From Cryptomeria japonica (taxonomy: Eukaryota; Streptophyta; Pinopsida; Cupressales; Cupressaceae), in NCBI RefSeq assembly GCF_030272615.1, contig NC_081405.1:611567065-611631064 (forward strand): a stretch of DNA of 64,000 bases, read 5' to 3'. The position numbers and the translations under genes were made by a program. The notes under the pieces were generated by a model. It saw only the letters and a program-made list of their open reading frames with translations. It was not told the origin of the DNA and did not search any database. Shown here piece after piece: positions 44,522 to 57,600 of the stretch (positions are counted from its first letter, which is position 1; each line of letters starts with the position of its first letter).

Positions 44522-44865
44522 ATCGCCAATAAATTATATATTTTTCCATAAATAACAAAATATTCGCCAAAACAAATTATATTATTTTCAAGCGGTGGAT
44601 AAAAATCGCTAATACATTTAAATAATTTTTCTTTCGGAGTAAAATTTTTTGCCCATACAATTATATATTTGTTCCTTTTAACAAAAATTATTCGCCTCCT
44701 ACAATATATATTTTCCCCATAGAACAGGGTATTATTTGCCAGAAATTTATGGACTTTTCGTACCCTAGAAAAAAATTGCCAATACAAAATAACTTTTTTC
44801 CCTATTTTGAAAAAAAATTTCACCATCAATATGAAAATTCCCCCCCGAAAATAATGTCTGATTCG
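44522..44865. repeat. ATTCGCC motif array
   Basis: ATCGCCAATA, ATTCGCCAAAA, ATCGCTAATA, ATTCGCCTCC, TTTGCCAGAAA, ATTGCCAATA and ATTCGCCAGGA occur at about 44522, 44571, 44605, 44689, 44736, 44775 and 44862, all in one orientation, within very AT-rich DNA. The same word clusters upstream of the hAT transposase at 31.7-32.2 kb, so this may be the end region of a related element. Confidence 0.55.
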
Positions 44866-44939
44866 CCAGGATTTTACATAGTTGCCCGGGGGGTGGTATC
44901 TTAAAGTTATCCCTGATGTGGAAGGCAAAAGAGATGTGT

Positions 44940-47192
44940 AAAGACTTACACCAAGTTGGCACACTTCCAAACATCTCCAAAAAGATTCTACACTTCACCA
45001 CATGTAACCAATTGGACCAAAACACACAAGTTGTCTCATACAAATTTGTCTTTCCCAAAAATATTTAATCTTGACCCAAAAATGGAACTTGTGAACCATC
45101 ACGAAAGAAACATAAAGTGCCTAGAACAAGAATCAATCGATCCACAAGACCTTAGAGAATTAGTGAGACAAGGAATGCAATGCATTCCTCTACAACATCT
45201 TGAAACTACACAAACCTTCAACACAAACATAAAATAGCTCTTGCAACAAAGATATTTGTTCACCTGATGAAACATAAAGACAAACTTTTCATAATCATTC
45301 TTCTACAATACTTACATCCTTCTGATACATATCTGGTATAAACATAGATCACCAAACCATGATAGAGATCACCAGAGTAGTCACTTGAAAAAGCTAAATA
45401 GTTTCTAGACCAAACAAAAAGCCACCAGTCCTCCAAAAACATGAAATATCAACTATATTTGTCACCTATAACACCTCTAGATAGATTCCATACATCAACA
45501 CAACATCTGCACAATTTATCCATATACAAGTATAACACACTCATTCCAACACATCTGCATAATCCTCAAAGAACCTTATTACATCATCATAGATAATTGC
45601 CGACATACAACCATACACTTCTACACCATATTATTACCAAACAAACATCTAGACTGTCAATCACCAATAAGTTAGATACCAATAACAAAATTTAACCAAA
45701 TAACTTCTGATATCACCTTTGGATGAACATTTGGACCATCAACAAGCTTGACATCAATGAAAACATAAACTCAAATGTGCAACAATCTCTCCCTTTGTCA
45801 TTGATGACAACACTTGCATATCTTGCATATATACAAAGTACTTCTCCCCCTTTGACATCAAAGACAAATTGTGACCATATTCACCATGCTATCTATATAC
45901 TTTTGTAACTCCCCCTATCAATAACAATCACCCAAAAACTCAAAGCTAGAAAAGATCAGCTTGAATATATGTACCTTCAAAAGTAGATTGATCTAGCAAT
46001 TGTCCAAGAAACCAACAAACTCCATGCTTTGTTATCAGGCCAAATATCATTTAATTGATTCTTCAATTCCATGAGAGAAGAATGCCATGACTAAATAGTA
46101 GCAAAAATAATTTACTATGACACTCACACTCAAGACACAAATTTACTACAAAATTAAAAATATCAAAATTTTGCACACTTTGATCAACCTTTTCAACATC
46201 TGCAAGCAACCTGATAAAAGAGGACATCTGCAACTCCATTGTATTCGTAAGCTCACAAAACTATCTCATGTATTTATCTCTTTGTCCTTGTCATAAAGAT
46301 AATTGAGAATGAAGCTCTTGAATCTTAGATCTCACAACACTATTATTATCTTTCTAGATATCAAACAAATAGGCTAACTTGGTAATCTGAGACTCAATCA
46401 AGTCTATTTATTCCTTAAAATTCTTAGTAGCAACTAGTCACCTCAAACAGTTGCAGTATAACCATGCAACATCATCAACAAACTTGTTGAAGTTCTCCAA
46501 ATTAAGTTTGAGATTCTGATGTGCCCTTACACATTTATCTATCATATTATCGGCTAGATTCACTTTTGTACAAGGTTCTTCTGAACTACTACTATCAACA
46601 CCCTCTGAAGCCTTGCACTCAGTAATAATCTCCACTAGCACTCCTGAAAGCAGGTTAGCAACATCATTAGGAACAAGGTTGTTCCAGAGAAAATGTGTAG
46701 TCAATGCTTGCTCAATAACTTACCGATCATATGTTGGTACTGTAAGGTATAGATTACCGACATCCTTCAGACCATTAGGCCGCCTAGCCAAATCAAGCAC
46801 TTTATCAACCTAAAGTGAACTTTCTGCAGAAGATGTAGGTGAGGTCACCAATCTCTCAACATCCTCTTGCACAATAAAATTCTCCAGTTCACCTTTATCA
46901 CTCTCCACAACTACAATATCTACACTCTCCTTCTCAACTGGACTCAGATGTTCAGATTTAAATAACTTAGAAATAGAGGAATATGCCTCTATAGATGAAG
47001 TGGATAATTTCCTAGTTCCATAAACTTTTGAAGTACTTCCTTTAGAAGTCACGCCAATATCACTTTTTTCCCATCCAAAACAATCCTTCATAATCTCGTC
47101 AAATTTTCCAAACCTTTTCTCACTCAAATCCTTAGGCAACTTAAGAAGAATATCAAAAGGGAAACTTTTCTTCCTTGGTCATACGAAGATTG
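44940..47192 (-). mobile_element. Copia-like retroelement 3' part, cut by the 47-kb Tat-like element
   Basis: On the minus strand ACAAAGGGAGAGA (45798-45786) is a polypurine tract followed by TTGTTGCACATTTGAG, so the 3' LTR would begin TGTTG at 45784 and run to lower coordinates; its end is not defined. Purine words CAAAGGGGGAGAAG and AGGGGGAG lie just upstream, as in many plant copia-like elements. Further upstream two ORF pieces are seen (47170-46810 and 46700-46438). The element stops abruptly at 47192, where an unrelated LTR begins. Confidence 0.45.
46438..47170 (-). pseudogene. Retroelement ORF remnant, unrecognised
   Basis: KKSFPFDILLKLPKDLSEK then FGKFDEIMKDCFGWEK, then a Ser/Glu-rich linker ending ERLVTSPTSSAESSL, a TAG at 46807, and after further stops, LTTHFLWNNLVPNDVANLLS and KCVRAHQNLKLNLENFNKF to 46438. 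It is truncated at its N-terminal side by the LTR at 47193. It is positioned upstream of the copia-like 3' LTR in the same sense. No enzyme motif; function not recognised. Confidence 0.35.
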
Positions 47193-48134
47193 TGTTAGGA
47201 CTATTGATCTTATGTTTTCCTAAGATTGGTTTATCCATGATAGGTCTTTCAAGTGCAAAATTTGAATTTTTTTGGCTAATTGTTTAAGCCCTATGTACCT
47301 TGGGTTGGCCCTTTTTCTATTTTGTCATTGACTTGTTCAACCATTTTTTTTGTTTTTTTTCAGGGGTCCATTTTGAGGGTTTATGTTTGTATCGTAACCA
47401 ACCCCTTGTATGTTCCCTAGAATTCTTTTACCAACTAGCCAAGTTTATCCTTAGGGATTTATTTTATTTTCCTAAGCTTACATCGCACAACCCCTTGACC
47501 CATTGTTATAATTCAATTCCTCACGCGGTCTATAGCACGCTTTATAAGTTTGCCCCACTTTCTTGTGATATTTCTAACTATTTCTTATGTTGCAACATGA
47601 GTGTGTGAGGTAGGGTTTTAAGGCATAAAGGATGGTGCCCCACACCCCCGCATTGTTCACAACTATTTCCTATGTTACCATGCAGGTATGTGGTGAAGAA
47701 AAAGAAAAGAAGGCGCGAAAGGATATATTGACCCCACAACCCCACGATGTAATAATATATTTCCAAGTTAAGTTTGCGGGTGTGTAGGGGGGGGGGAGAT
47801 GTAAGAAGACATACAAGCATATGTTGACCCCACATTCCCACGTAAGTTACATAAAAATATCAAGAAGCTTGCAGGTGTGCGGGGGTGAAGGAAAGTCAAA
47901 TAGGACCCCACATCCCTGCGAAGTTAATAACGACATGAAAATGTGTAGTGCAGGCTTGTGGGGTTAACTCTAAATAATTCAAAAAAGGTGCCAAATGGAT
48001 GTCCACGGTGGAAGTCAAAAGTGGTCCTACCATTGGATCACACGAAGTTGTGTGCATTGATGTTTGGATTTCCAAGTTGTGCATGGCTATTTGTTGCCTA
48101 TTCAGAGTAGTTTGCCATCAATACCAAAGGGACA
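47193..48134 (+). repeat. LTR1 (5' LTR) of the Tat-like element
   Basis: Starts TGTTAGGACTATTGATCTTA and ends CAAAGGGACA. It aligns along its length with 60767-61646; left flanks differ sharply at TGTTA, fixing the start. A TATA box, GCTTTATAAGTT, is at about 47539-47550. A run of ten G residues lies near 47787. Confidence 0.8.
47540..47550 (+). promoter_or_regulatory. TATA box in LTR1
   Basis: CTTTATAAGTT, conserved at 61110-61120 in LTR2, in the expected middle part of the LTR. Confidence 0.5.
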
Positions 48135-48140
48135 TGATTT

Positions 48141-48158
48141 TGGTGCCAATTGCAAGGA
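48141..48158 (+). promoter_or_regulatory. Putative primer-binding site (tRNA-Asp-like)
   Basis: TGGTGCCAATTGCAAGGA lies six bases after the LTR end CA and recurs at the same distance after LTR2. It resembles a degenerate TGGCGCCGTTGCCGGGGA, the tRNA-Asp primer site used by Athila/Tat-type elements. The match needs one inserted base and several mismatches. Confidence 0.5.
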
Positions 48159-48433
48159 AACAAATACCAATCTTGAAATGACATTTCCCACTTTGATTTC
48201 TGGAGTTTAGAAAATTTTGAATCTTGGAGTGGGAACAAAAGGAATTGCGAGCACAAAGCATTGGAGGGAGCAAAAATTCTGCAAAAATGGGAGCAATTGA
48301 ACAGTAAGTGAATTTTTATCCTTCTTCCGTCTTTTGAAAGTAGAAAGTTTCATTTGCAAAATTAAGGGTTAGGGTTGTGTATACAAGTAAAAGGATTTTA
48401 GGAACCCTAGTGTGCACATAATCTCATAAAATA

Positions 48434-51400
48434 TTGAAGAAGGGGGAGTCTTATATTAGTAAGAAGAAAGAAAAGGTTGGAGAAAAAGTGGAAACACCTC
48501 TGGTAGGATCCCCAGTGATAATAATTCAAGACCAACCTAAACAATTGGAAAGCGCTAGGGTTGAGACTACCACTTGGGTTAAAGTTACAAAACCAAAGAC
48601 CCCGAGGAAAAGAAAAATAAAGGCAAGGGAGTCATCTGCTCCTAAGGAGAAAAATCCTAGGGCTCCTAGAAAGAAGAAAGAAGTTAAACCTGTGGAAGCC
48701 CTGCAGGTCCCTGCAAGAAAAAGGGTATCCTTATGTCAAGATCTTTTGGATGTGCTCCCTATATCCACCATGAACAATAAAGATAGTGATGATCTTAAGG
48801 ACCTATGCCTGCACTGCAAAGATGCATATATCCCTAAGAGAGGGTGAAAACTATTCTCTTATTTACATAGAAACAAGGATGAGCCTATTCCCAAGTGTAA
48901 TCCATGGTCTTTGAATATGGCTAGGCTCATTGTGTCGGATGTTTTTGTATAAGTGGATCTTATTAGATATCTCACAACAAAGTATGATCTAGCTTCAAGG
49001 ACAATAAGAGATGTAGAGGGTCATGTCTCGGTGGATATAAGTGAATTGACAATTGCTAACTATTTTGGCTTAATTGGGCAAGGCCAAGTGGAAATTGATG
49101 AGAACAAATTTGAAGTAGACTACAAGAGGAAAATGAGAACATACAGAGAGAAGGAGGTGCCTCTATTCAGGCTCAAGGATTAGCAATTTATTACTCTTCC
49201 TATATCTCCATTTGAGAATGAACCCTTTTCTGTTAATAAATTTGAGCAATGCTTTATTAAAACATATTATGCCTTGTGCCAAATATTGGGGTTAGATACT
49301 GAAGACAAGGTCCATGTCTAGATAATGTTGATGGCCATGAGGATTCAGAACAAATATGTTAATTGGGAATATAATTTTGTATTATATATTTCCAGATAGA
49401 TTCATGAGGGACTATTGAGGATTGTGCATAACCCCAGGAGATCAAGTTCAAATATTTATCTCTGTTGTGTCATCTTATTCTATTTCAACATAAATATGAA
49501 TGGAGTGGAGAGATTAAATTAAAACTCTATGACAATAAAGGCATGCCATACCCAATTTAGAGGTGGTGTTACATTTGGAACAAGCAGTCTAATGTGGCAG
49601 ATTATGTGATTTTTCACTAGCACTTTGTAATAAGAATTATACACTGGATGGGATACATAATGGATAGGATACCAATAAAGTTTATGGATTTTTTTAGGCC
49701 AAAGGATAGAAGGATGGATGATGGTGGTAGATTTAACTTTGTTGATTGGTTCTTATTCTCCAATTATACTCTTATTAGAGTATATGGTTGCCCACAACCG
49801 CCTTATTAGTTACCAATATTTGTTTCCCCAAGACTTTATTTTCTTGAATTTATGTGGAAGTTCCTTTGGATGGAGAAAATGCATATGATTGGTCAGAAGA
49901 AAGGATCTTTTCTTCCTAGGTCGACTAGGTTTGGTGATTTTGCTATTGGAAACAAAGTTTTGGAAAATTTACAAAATAATATCATTGTAAGATATACTTT
50001 GAAATTTGGGAGTCGAAGAAACTATGATCCTGAAGGTTTCATGGAATAGCTTAAGCATGAACATGTGAACAATGGCCATTTTCTACACGATGTAGATTAT
50101 AATGAAGATGTGATAAGAAATTGCATTGATACTACTACTATTATTCAGAGAAAGAAAAAGTGGGTTATCCTTATTTGGATTGAGGACGAAATGAGAAAGA
50201 GATGCCCTAGCTTACAATAAAGAAAGTAATGAAGTGAAAAGAATAAAAACTATGATAGAGAATTTCCAAATTATATATGAAGGAAAATATGAGCTTGTTG
50301 AAGAAGAAGCAAGGCAACATGTTCAGGCCCCTCTTCAGTCTTAAAATGAAGTAGCTGAAGGACCATGGATCATAAGAGCATTAAACTACTATATTACAAA
50401 TAGGGGTTGAGGATGTAAGGCCTCTATCAGTACAACATGAAGAATTTGCTCCAAGGGGAGAGATTAGTGAGGCTGCAAGTGTCCTTAGAAAATTGAATGT
50501 TTATGAAGAAGTGGAGCAACCATTGGTATCACCCCTAAGGGATGAAGCTGTAGGAGAGGAACCTGATCATATAGTAGATCTTGATAGGTAAAATCCCATT
50601 GAAGAATGTGAAGATGAACACAACGATTGGTAGTCATGCTCTTATGTGACAGCTTCATCAAGCAGCTAGAGTTTAAAGCATTAAGTTTAAAGGTGAAGGG
50701 AACTATCGAATGAATTCCAAAAAATGAAACTCTAGAAGATATTAACCTAGATCATCTCACCCTAGATGAAGTGAGGAAAATTGTGGAAGAAAATGGGATG
50801 TTCTTGGTCCCTGATTGGAATCTGGAGGATGTATTTTTGTTAGATCAAATAAGACAACCAAAGGATCCACCTTTTGTTTCTGAATTTGATAGATGGAATG
50901 TTTATAGGCGTTGGTTACCATCCTACCCTTAAAGAACTTGCTTAGTGGGTAAAAGTCCCAAATAATAATAGACTTCACTTTCTCATTGGAGTAGAGGAAA
51001 AAGGTAGGGATGGTGCTATAATAACTTTGAAGAATACAATTGTAGTTGTTAGCTGCCATAATTATATTACATTGAGCCATGTTGACAAGAGATGCAGTAG
51101 ATTTGTAGAAAAATGAACTCAATACTCTTTGGAGAGATCGGGTCAAAATGCATGCTTCTTATACTAAGGTCCTTGTAGCAAACACTTAGTTGAGGAAAAC
51201 TCTTGCAGCCAAAACTTTTGAACCTCTAGTTATGATTCAACAAGGTGAGTCTTCCTCTACATTTGAGGAATTAAATGCTTTGAAAAGAGAATTGTAGGAT
51301 GTACACCATTAGCTAAAGATGAAAGAGGATGAAGTGGCACAAGTAAATGTGATGGCTAAATATAAATTAATAACAGTAATAAGAAGAACACTATCTCATC

Positions 51401-51900
51401 TCTTGAATACTGTTTTGGTTAAACTAGAAGAAGTGTAGAAGTCTTTTCTTATTCTTTTTGATGGAGTAACTCATTTTGATAATTCTTTAAAAGAATTGAA
51501 AGAACTTCATGAAACCTAGAGGCCATTAGACCAAAGATTGAGAATCTTGGGGTAGCTACTCTGCATATGCCTATATCCCCTCAACAAATCGTGAACATGT
51601 GTAAAAATTATAATTTGCTTGTTAATGAAGTTCATTGTCTTGAGGGAAAGGAAAGAGTGATGAAAGAAAAAATGAAGATATTCAAAGAGTTACAACACTG
51701 GACTATACCCACTTTGTATAAGGAAAATTTAGAATTGAAAACCTTCAAGGAGTGGAAGCAGGAGTATGAGGGTATTATTGATGTAACTATATAGAGAATG
51801 GGTGATGGAGATTACCTTATTGAACTTGTTTATTATACTGCCATTGATAAATTTATTTCAACAGATGTATATATTAAACTTATGACAGATGTGAAATTAG
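48434..51900 (+). pseudogene. ORF1-C: ORF1-family protein upstream of gag
   Basis: The start codon has become TTG (48434; the paralogue at 61943 has ATG). N-terminus is basic with PKTPRKRKIKARES, an NLS- or AT-hook-like stretch. Then DLIRYLTTKYDLASRTIRD and ELTIANYFGLIGQG (48953-49080), FSVNKFEQCFIKTYYALCQI (49230-49290), NFVDWFLFSNYTLIRVYG (49740-49790) and SFLPRSTRFGDFAIGNKVL. The shared T-x-[LI]-R…P-x-x-LP signature is present with one stop (about 49807). The C-terminus (51240-51790) is coiled-coil-like. At least fifteen stops. Position, between PBS and gag, matches the extra ORF1 of Ogre-like elements; function unknown. Confidence 0.6.
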
Positions 51901-53555
51901 TAGTGAACAAAAAATGATAGGAGTCTCCTAACAAGGTAAACATCGTCAAGGAATTTGATTGGCCCATAGGTTTTGAAATGCACAATTGGCATGAAAAGTA
52001 TTGGGGTTTTCAAGCATTTGAGGGGTTGGACCTCGTGCCATGAAGAAATGATTGACTCATAAGGACAACTAGACAAACAAATGGAGACCTTGTTAGATTA
52101 GAGATCACGGGTCATCATATGGATTAAAGAAATACAATTGTCATTCAAGTAACAGGCTCAACTGATCACATGTTTCTCTTATCCTCACTGATTGTTTGTT
52201 TCTTCTATTTTCTGTTATTGTTTCACTTGTTTTTTTTTAAGGTCACTGTTCCCATCAATGGCCTAGTGTTGATCTCCTTGTTATGAAGAATCAAATTATA
52301 AAAGATTAAATAGCTTGGTTACTTTATTCTCCATTTTTAAGCGCTAAAGTTTTGAGTCCTAAAAGATGCTTTTGGCATATTTGCTTGTATTCAAAAATTG
52401 ACAAGTGGCAAATCGACCTGAGGCTTTGTTTCTCCCTTGTTCATATAAAAAGTAATTCAAGGTCATTTGCAAAGGGTTTTGAAATGTTGCATTCGGGCGG
52501 GTAGAATATAATTCAGTATGTTTTCATCGAGTCTATGTTTGATGAACTAGATGAAATGACATTTTGAGAGAATTAATGAAAATATTACTATGGTTTGTCT
52601 CCCATGTTGTTCTCTTTGGATTATACGAATTTATTTGTTAGGAATGGATGAATTTGTCTTGATGAATTTCTCATGAGTGTGCAATGCATAGATAGGGCTC
52701 TTTTCAAGGGAAAGATTAAATTCCATTTGTGTGTTGCAATAATCCTCGGAAAGCAATGGTGATTAAAACGTATGATCTATAGTATGATACAATTGGATGT
52801 TTATGTAATGCATATGCATCTAGATTTTATATGCACAAATCATTTAATTCATTAAATATTAAATTATATCCCAATTGATAAGGCACCGATCCATATGCTC
52901 TGCACGTTAAACACCTGAAATCATCATATCATTTTTTTTTTTTTCTCAGGAGTAGGATTAGATTAGAATTTAAGCTCTCAGCTATGTGTCAATGATGTTT
53001 GATCAGAATAGGGCCAATTATAAAGAAATTCAATATGTGTTCTGATATATTTTGCTGAGAGGTATCTGCATGTGCAATATTTGTCATTACTTATTTTAAA
53101 TCTGTAAATATTGTGAGATTTACTCGCTCGGGTCTTGTAGAGCCTAAAGAGAAGGAGAATTCACTTATTCCTAAGGAATTCTCAAGTAATTGGCCATTTG
53201 TCTTGGTTTTCCATTGATAGTAGAAGGCCAATTCTTAGGAAATTTGAGAAAGAAAATGGAGGAACCAACAAAATGGTGACTCTTTTGGGGACTTATGTTT
53301 CGAATTTGGTTTGAGTCTAGATCTATGACTCCATTATTCTTGGTATAATCTTTTGTCAGATTTGCTTTATAATTTTGCCAGTAAATTGTGTGGGTAAAGT
53401 TTTGTTTTAATATTGAGTAAAAGGTTGAGTCATCTTATGGGACTTGTGGGGAAATTTGTTGAGATTGGAATTGAAAGATTATTTTGAAAACAAAATTCAT
53501 TCCTTGATAAAGGTGGCTACTCTGAATCCTCCAAGTCGGTTCCTATAACATATGC
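51901..53555 (+). other. Non-coding internal region between ORF1-C and gag
   Basis: No protein-like frame. A T10-12 tract with TTTCTCAG near 52940 could be a splice acceptor, which would let gag-pol be expressed from a spliced RNA, but this is weak. Confidence 0.3.
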
Positions 53556-55839
53556 GTGAATAAAAGTTGGTGCGTACATATACATCATTTGGTCCAAGAA
53601 GAGGTGAATCTCAATATATTGTTCAGAAGCTTGAAGACAAGATGTTTGGAAGTAGATCTTTATATTAGGGGCATCCCATTTAGCCTCTACATGATGGAAA
53701 ACAATATTGACAATAGAAGAACACAAGAGGTAAGCCTTCATCCTTCTCCCATGACCCATCCTCTTTTGCATTGAATAAAAATTTAGTTGATGTTGAACAA
53801 TGTGATGTTACAACATTGGTATCTAGTTATCAGAGTTCTTCTTCTAGTGAGTTGTCCCCTAGATCTCGTAGGTATTACACTAAGATTCCCAAATGACCTA
53901 GATATTTCTACCATAATAAGTTGGGGGAGCGGGTTTATTATGATGAAGGGGAAGGGAGTAAGGCTATATCCTAGATTAGAGAAAATGGCAAGGGAATTTC
54001 AAGCAGAATTATAAGAGGAAACAAGAAAATCATATCAACAACAACAAAGGGAAGTTGAAGTTAAATTAAAGAGGGAGAATGAGAACTTATTTTCTTGGTT
54101 GTCCATAAACACCAGTATTCAACTTGTAGGGTCAAAATCTCCTAAAGAAAATGTTATATTATCCATAGACAAAGGAAAAGCCATTGACACCCAAGCTAAT
54201 ACATGTTCAACTTCAAGGGTGCAAGATAGAGAACTTACTGACCAAGAATTGAAAGAAGAAGTTGAGGAGTTGGAATCAGAATACACTAGGCAAGAGATGT
54301 TAGTAAAAAAGTTTGAGTTGCTTAGAAGGATGCAAGATTTAGAAAACTTGGCAAAGGAAGGTATGAAAATATCTCAATCTCAAGATATTCCAGAGATCGA
54401 TCAATTGATATCACTAGAATTCCTATGATTGATTTGTTAACTAGTCAAGGAAGTAATTGTCCTCTGACATCTGTAAATTTTGATACACATGTGTCAGCTC
54501 TGGTTACATCCACCCCTATTAGTGTGCTAGACATTTCAATACCTCAAATAATACCACCAATAAAACTACAACTTTCCAATCCCTAACATGATCAATATAC
54601 CATCAAATGATGCAGCAACAACTACAATACCAACAATTATTGCAACAATTCTAAATTTGCAAGCTCAATAACATAATAAACCACTAAATCCCTAAAACTA
54701 GGTTGTTGTTGCAGCCCTAACTCCAGTCCCATAACCCTTGGCCCCACCACCTGATGTTGTTAATGTCCCACAAAATGTTCCTAATCCAAATGCTCAAGGT
54801 GTTCCAAATCAAAGGATAAACCCATTTGCAAGACCTCAAATCCACATGGACAGATATAGATAGTTAGACTTCATTGGTATTCCAGGGTATCCTAATCAAG
54901 TGGAAAATAGCATTAGGTCTTAATTACCTACATTTTTTAGGTATAATGGGTTGTTAGGTGAAGAATCATATATGGTCATTTCTTACTGTTGTGGACAATT
55001 TTGAAGTTGACTACGAGGATGTCATAATTAAGCTTTTTATGCAATCATTAATCGATGATGCAAGGGATTGGTATAAAATCTCCCAGATTCACATATTAAT
55101 AGTTGGCATGACTTTCAGAGTTTTTATGGAACATTATGGTGACCATAATGATCCAAGGTTTAAGTTGGGAGATATCACTACCATGCAGAAGAACCACAAT
55201 GAATTGGTGACTGATTTTAACTCAAGGTTTATTAAAGTTTTGAATAAAATCCCATAAGACTTAAGGCCTAATGATTAAATGAGTTTAATCTTCTACATGA
55301 AATCTTTTGATCCTAAATTTGGGTATGAGTTAAGATCTAAAGAGCCACCAGCTCTTTGAGATGCATTCAAGGCAACATTGAGTATTGAGAATAATAGAAG
55401 GGTTGCTGGTAAGGTTGGAAAAGGAGATGATGTTAAAATATTGCAAAATCAAAAAGGTCATAAGAATAATAAACCTAAAGAAGAGGATAAACTTGATCAG
55501 ATTATGAATATTGTAAAGGATCTTAATTATAGGGTTGCTAAAAATGACAAGGGATTGCCTCAAGATAGGCAAAGATATTAGAGACATGATAGGCCAATAA
55601 AGTTGCATGATATGCCATATCATACCAATTGGAAAGATGGTAAGCCAATCCAAGAAAATCAGAAAGGTTCAAGTAGAAAAGAAACTAAAAATCTTTTAAA
55701 AAAAACAAGTGTTCATGTAGTTGAAAATACCCCATGGTGTGTAGCGTGCAATATGTCCCATTCTCCTCACCAATGTGTTGTTGCTCAGTCAATTTTAGGG
55801 TCTGAAGACTTGTATGGGGAAAGAAATGAGGCTAATTAG
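53556..55839 (+). pseudogene. gag: gag of the Tat-like element
   Basis: An N-terminal segment (54099-54428) is helical and Glu-rich (QELKEEVEELESEYTRQE). The capsid-like part (54958-55400) has the retrotransposon gag pattern: YEDVIIKLFMQSLIDDARDW then Y, FRVFMEHYGDHNDPRFK, HNELVTDFNSRFIKVLNKIP, and later LSIENNRRVAGKVGKG. A Cys/His knuckle, WCVACNMSHSPHQC (55735-55776), follows the C-x2-C…H…C pattern of Tat-group gags. Several stops and frame changes. Gag forms the particle that packages element RNA. Confidence 0.7.
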
Positions 55840-56013
55840 AAAGAACAGACTATAAATATGTTTTCTATTAAACATTATGATGTTGAATAATATGACTCCT
55901 CAGATGACTTAGGAAATGAGTACAATGTTGAAAATCAAAGAATTAACAAATAAATGTAGCAATAACAAGTTTTCTCAGACTCAAAGAATGAAGATACTAT
56001 AAGGATAAATGTT

Positions 56014-57125
56014 GTGCATTTTGACAAGAATGAAGTTAGATTAGGGAGGCCAAGTGAAGAAGAGGTGAGATCTCTCACAATCGTTGCTATCAACCAAGCC
56101 AAAAACAATTATAAATTGAGAAATAGAGTGGTTGCTTTAGATCATGGTAAGCTTGGGGCTTGGTTTAGAAAAGAATTAGTAATTGCCCAAAAGGTTCCAG
56201 AAGATGTTGACAAGAATTAAGATTAAAAAAAAGTACTTAAAGGATAGAAGGTGCAATATAATCCATCATACAAGGATCCAAAGGTGGATGTAAAGAAAAA
56301 GGAATCAAAAGTGGATAATTTTGTCGGGAGTCCATCCTCATATGAAAAAGATAAGTACATAAAAAATGATATCAATAAAAATAGTCCCCAAAGTGTGACC
56401 AATGTTCCAATGTTTGATATGACTGAGACCCTGTCACAAATGAAAATTTCATTCCCTTTAATGGAAATGCTTAAGATAGAAGAGCACAAAAATGATGCAG
56501 TTTCTTTGTTTTCAAATGTATTTAAGAGACTGCCAGGTAACTCTAGAGATTTGATAAGTACTATTAGAATTGAGGAAATTAAAGCCCCAGAGGTTTATGT
56601 TGGAGATACAATAACCAAGAGTCCATATAACGTGGATCCTTTGTATGTTACATTGTTGGTTAATAATAGATTAATAAAAAACTATATGATATACTCTAGT
56701 ACTACAACTAATGTCATGCCATTTGGTGTAATGAAGGATTTAGGAATGTGGGTGGATACTTCATATGGTAAATGTTATGCCATGAATAATAGAGAGATTA
56801 CCATTATTGGAACAATGAAAGATGTTGAAGTGAAACTTGCTGCTTTCCCTGAGGCTGTGTATAAGATGTATATTTTGGTTGTAGATATTTTACCTCAATA
56901 TGGAATATTATTGTCTAGGTAGTGGGTTGCTGCAGTAGGAGGTAACATACAGTTGGACATCTCTTTTACTACAATCCCTGTGAATGGTAAAGAGGTCAAG
57001 TTCTTCAGGGAACCGAGAGCACCAGTAGTTGTGGAATTGATTCACCCTAATGAAATGATATGCTTCTATGATGCAGACTTGGGGAGTTTCACAGTTAAAC
57101 AGACAACCACTGTTGAGGAATATTG
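56014..57125 (+). pseudogene. Protease (retropepsin) region, active site lost
   Basis: After a linker beginning HFDKNEVRLGRPSEEEVRS, the protease core reads DPLYVTLLVNNRLIKNYM then IYSSTTTNVMPFGVMKDLG, where the family has IDSGA(S/T)xNVMP. The catalytic Asp is Tyr and the Gly of D-S-G is Ser, so it cannot cleave. YILVVDILPQYGILLSR closes the core, followed after a TAG by the region leading to pol. The reading frame is open from 56251 to 56919. Confidence 0.7.
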
Positions 57126-57158
57126 ACCCAATAGTTAAAGAAATCTAGAAAGAGCAAG

Positions 57159-57600
57159 ATGGAATATGGCAGATGTTTTTTGTTTTTTGATGGTGCATGC
57201 TCTAAGGAAGGATCCAGTGCTGGTGTACTATTTGTTTCACCCATGGGTAAGACTTTTAAGTATTCATTTTTGTTAACCTTTGAATGTACAAATAATACTA
57301 CTGAATATGATGCTTTTCTTTTGGGTTCGCAAATTGCTATGAAACATGGGATTAAGGTATTGAGAGTTTTTGGAGACTCAAAATTAGTTGTCTCCCAAGT
57401 TGAGTAAAAATATGCTTCCAAAAATAAAAGGTTAAAGCAATTTAAGCATGTAGTGTGGGATTCAATAGAGTTATTTGATGCAATTTCAATTTGTTGGCTA
57501 GAAAGATCAAAGAATGTAATGGTAGAATTTTTGGCTAGCATTTCTTTGAAATCAGATGATGCTACGTTAACTAGAATTTCACAAGTAGAAATAAAATCTA
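57159..57600 (+). pseudogene. Archaeal-type RNase H domain located before RT
   Basis: LFFDGACSKEGSSAGVLFVS, TFECTNNTTEYDAFLLGSQI, AMKHGIKVLRVFGDSKLVVS then QVE, and, after one stop, FKHVVWDSIELFDAISICW. It keeps the RNase H triad: Asp at 57189, Glu at 57303 and Asp at 57375. The TNN-x-x-EY and GDS-x-LVV wording is that of the archaeal-type RNase H carried by Tat-group elements. It lies between protease and RT instead of after the RT-RNase H block. RNase H removes the RNA strand of the RNA-DNA hybrid during reverse transcription. Confidence 0.7.
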
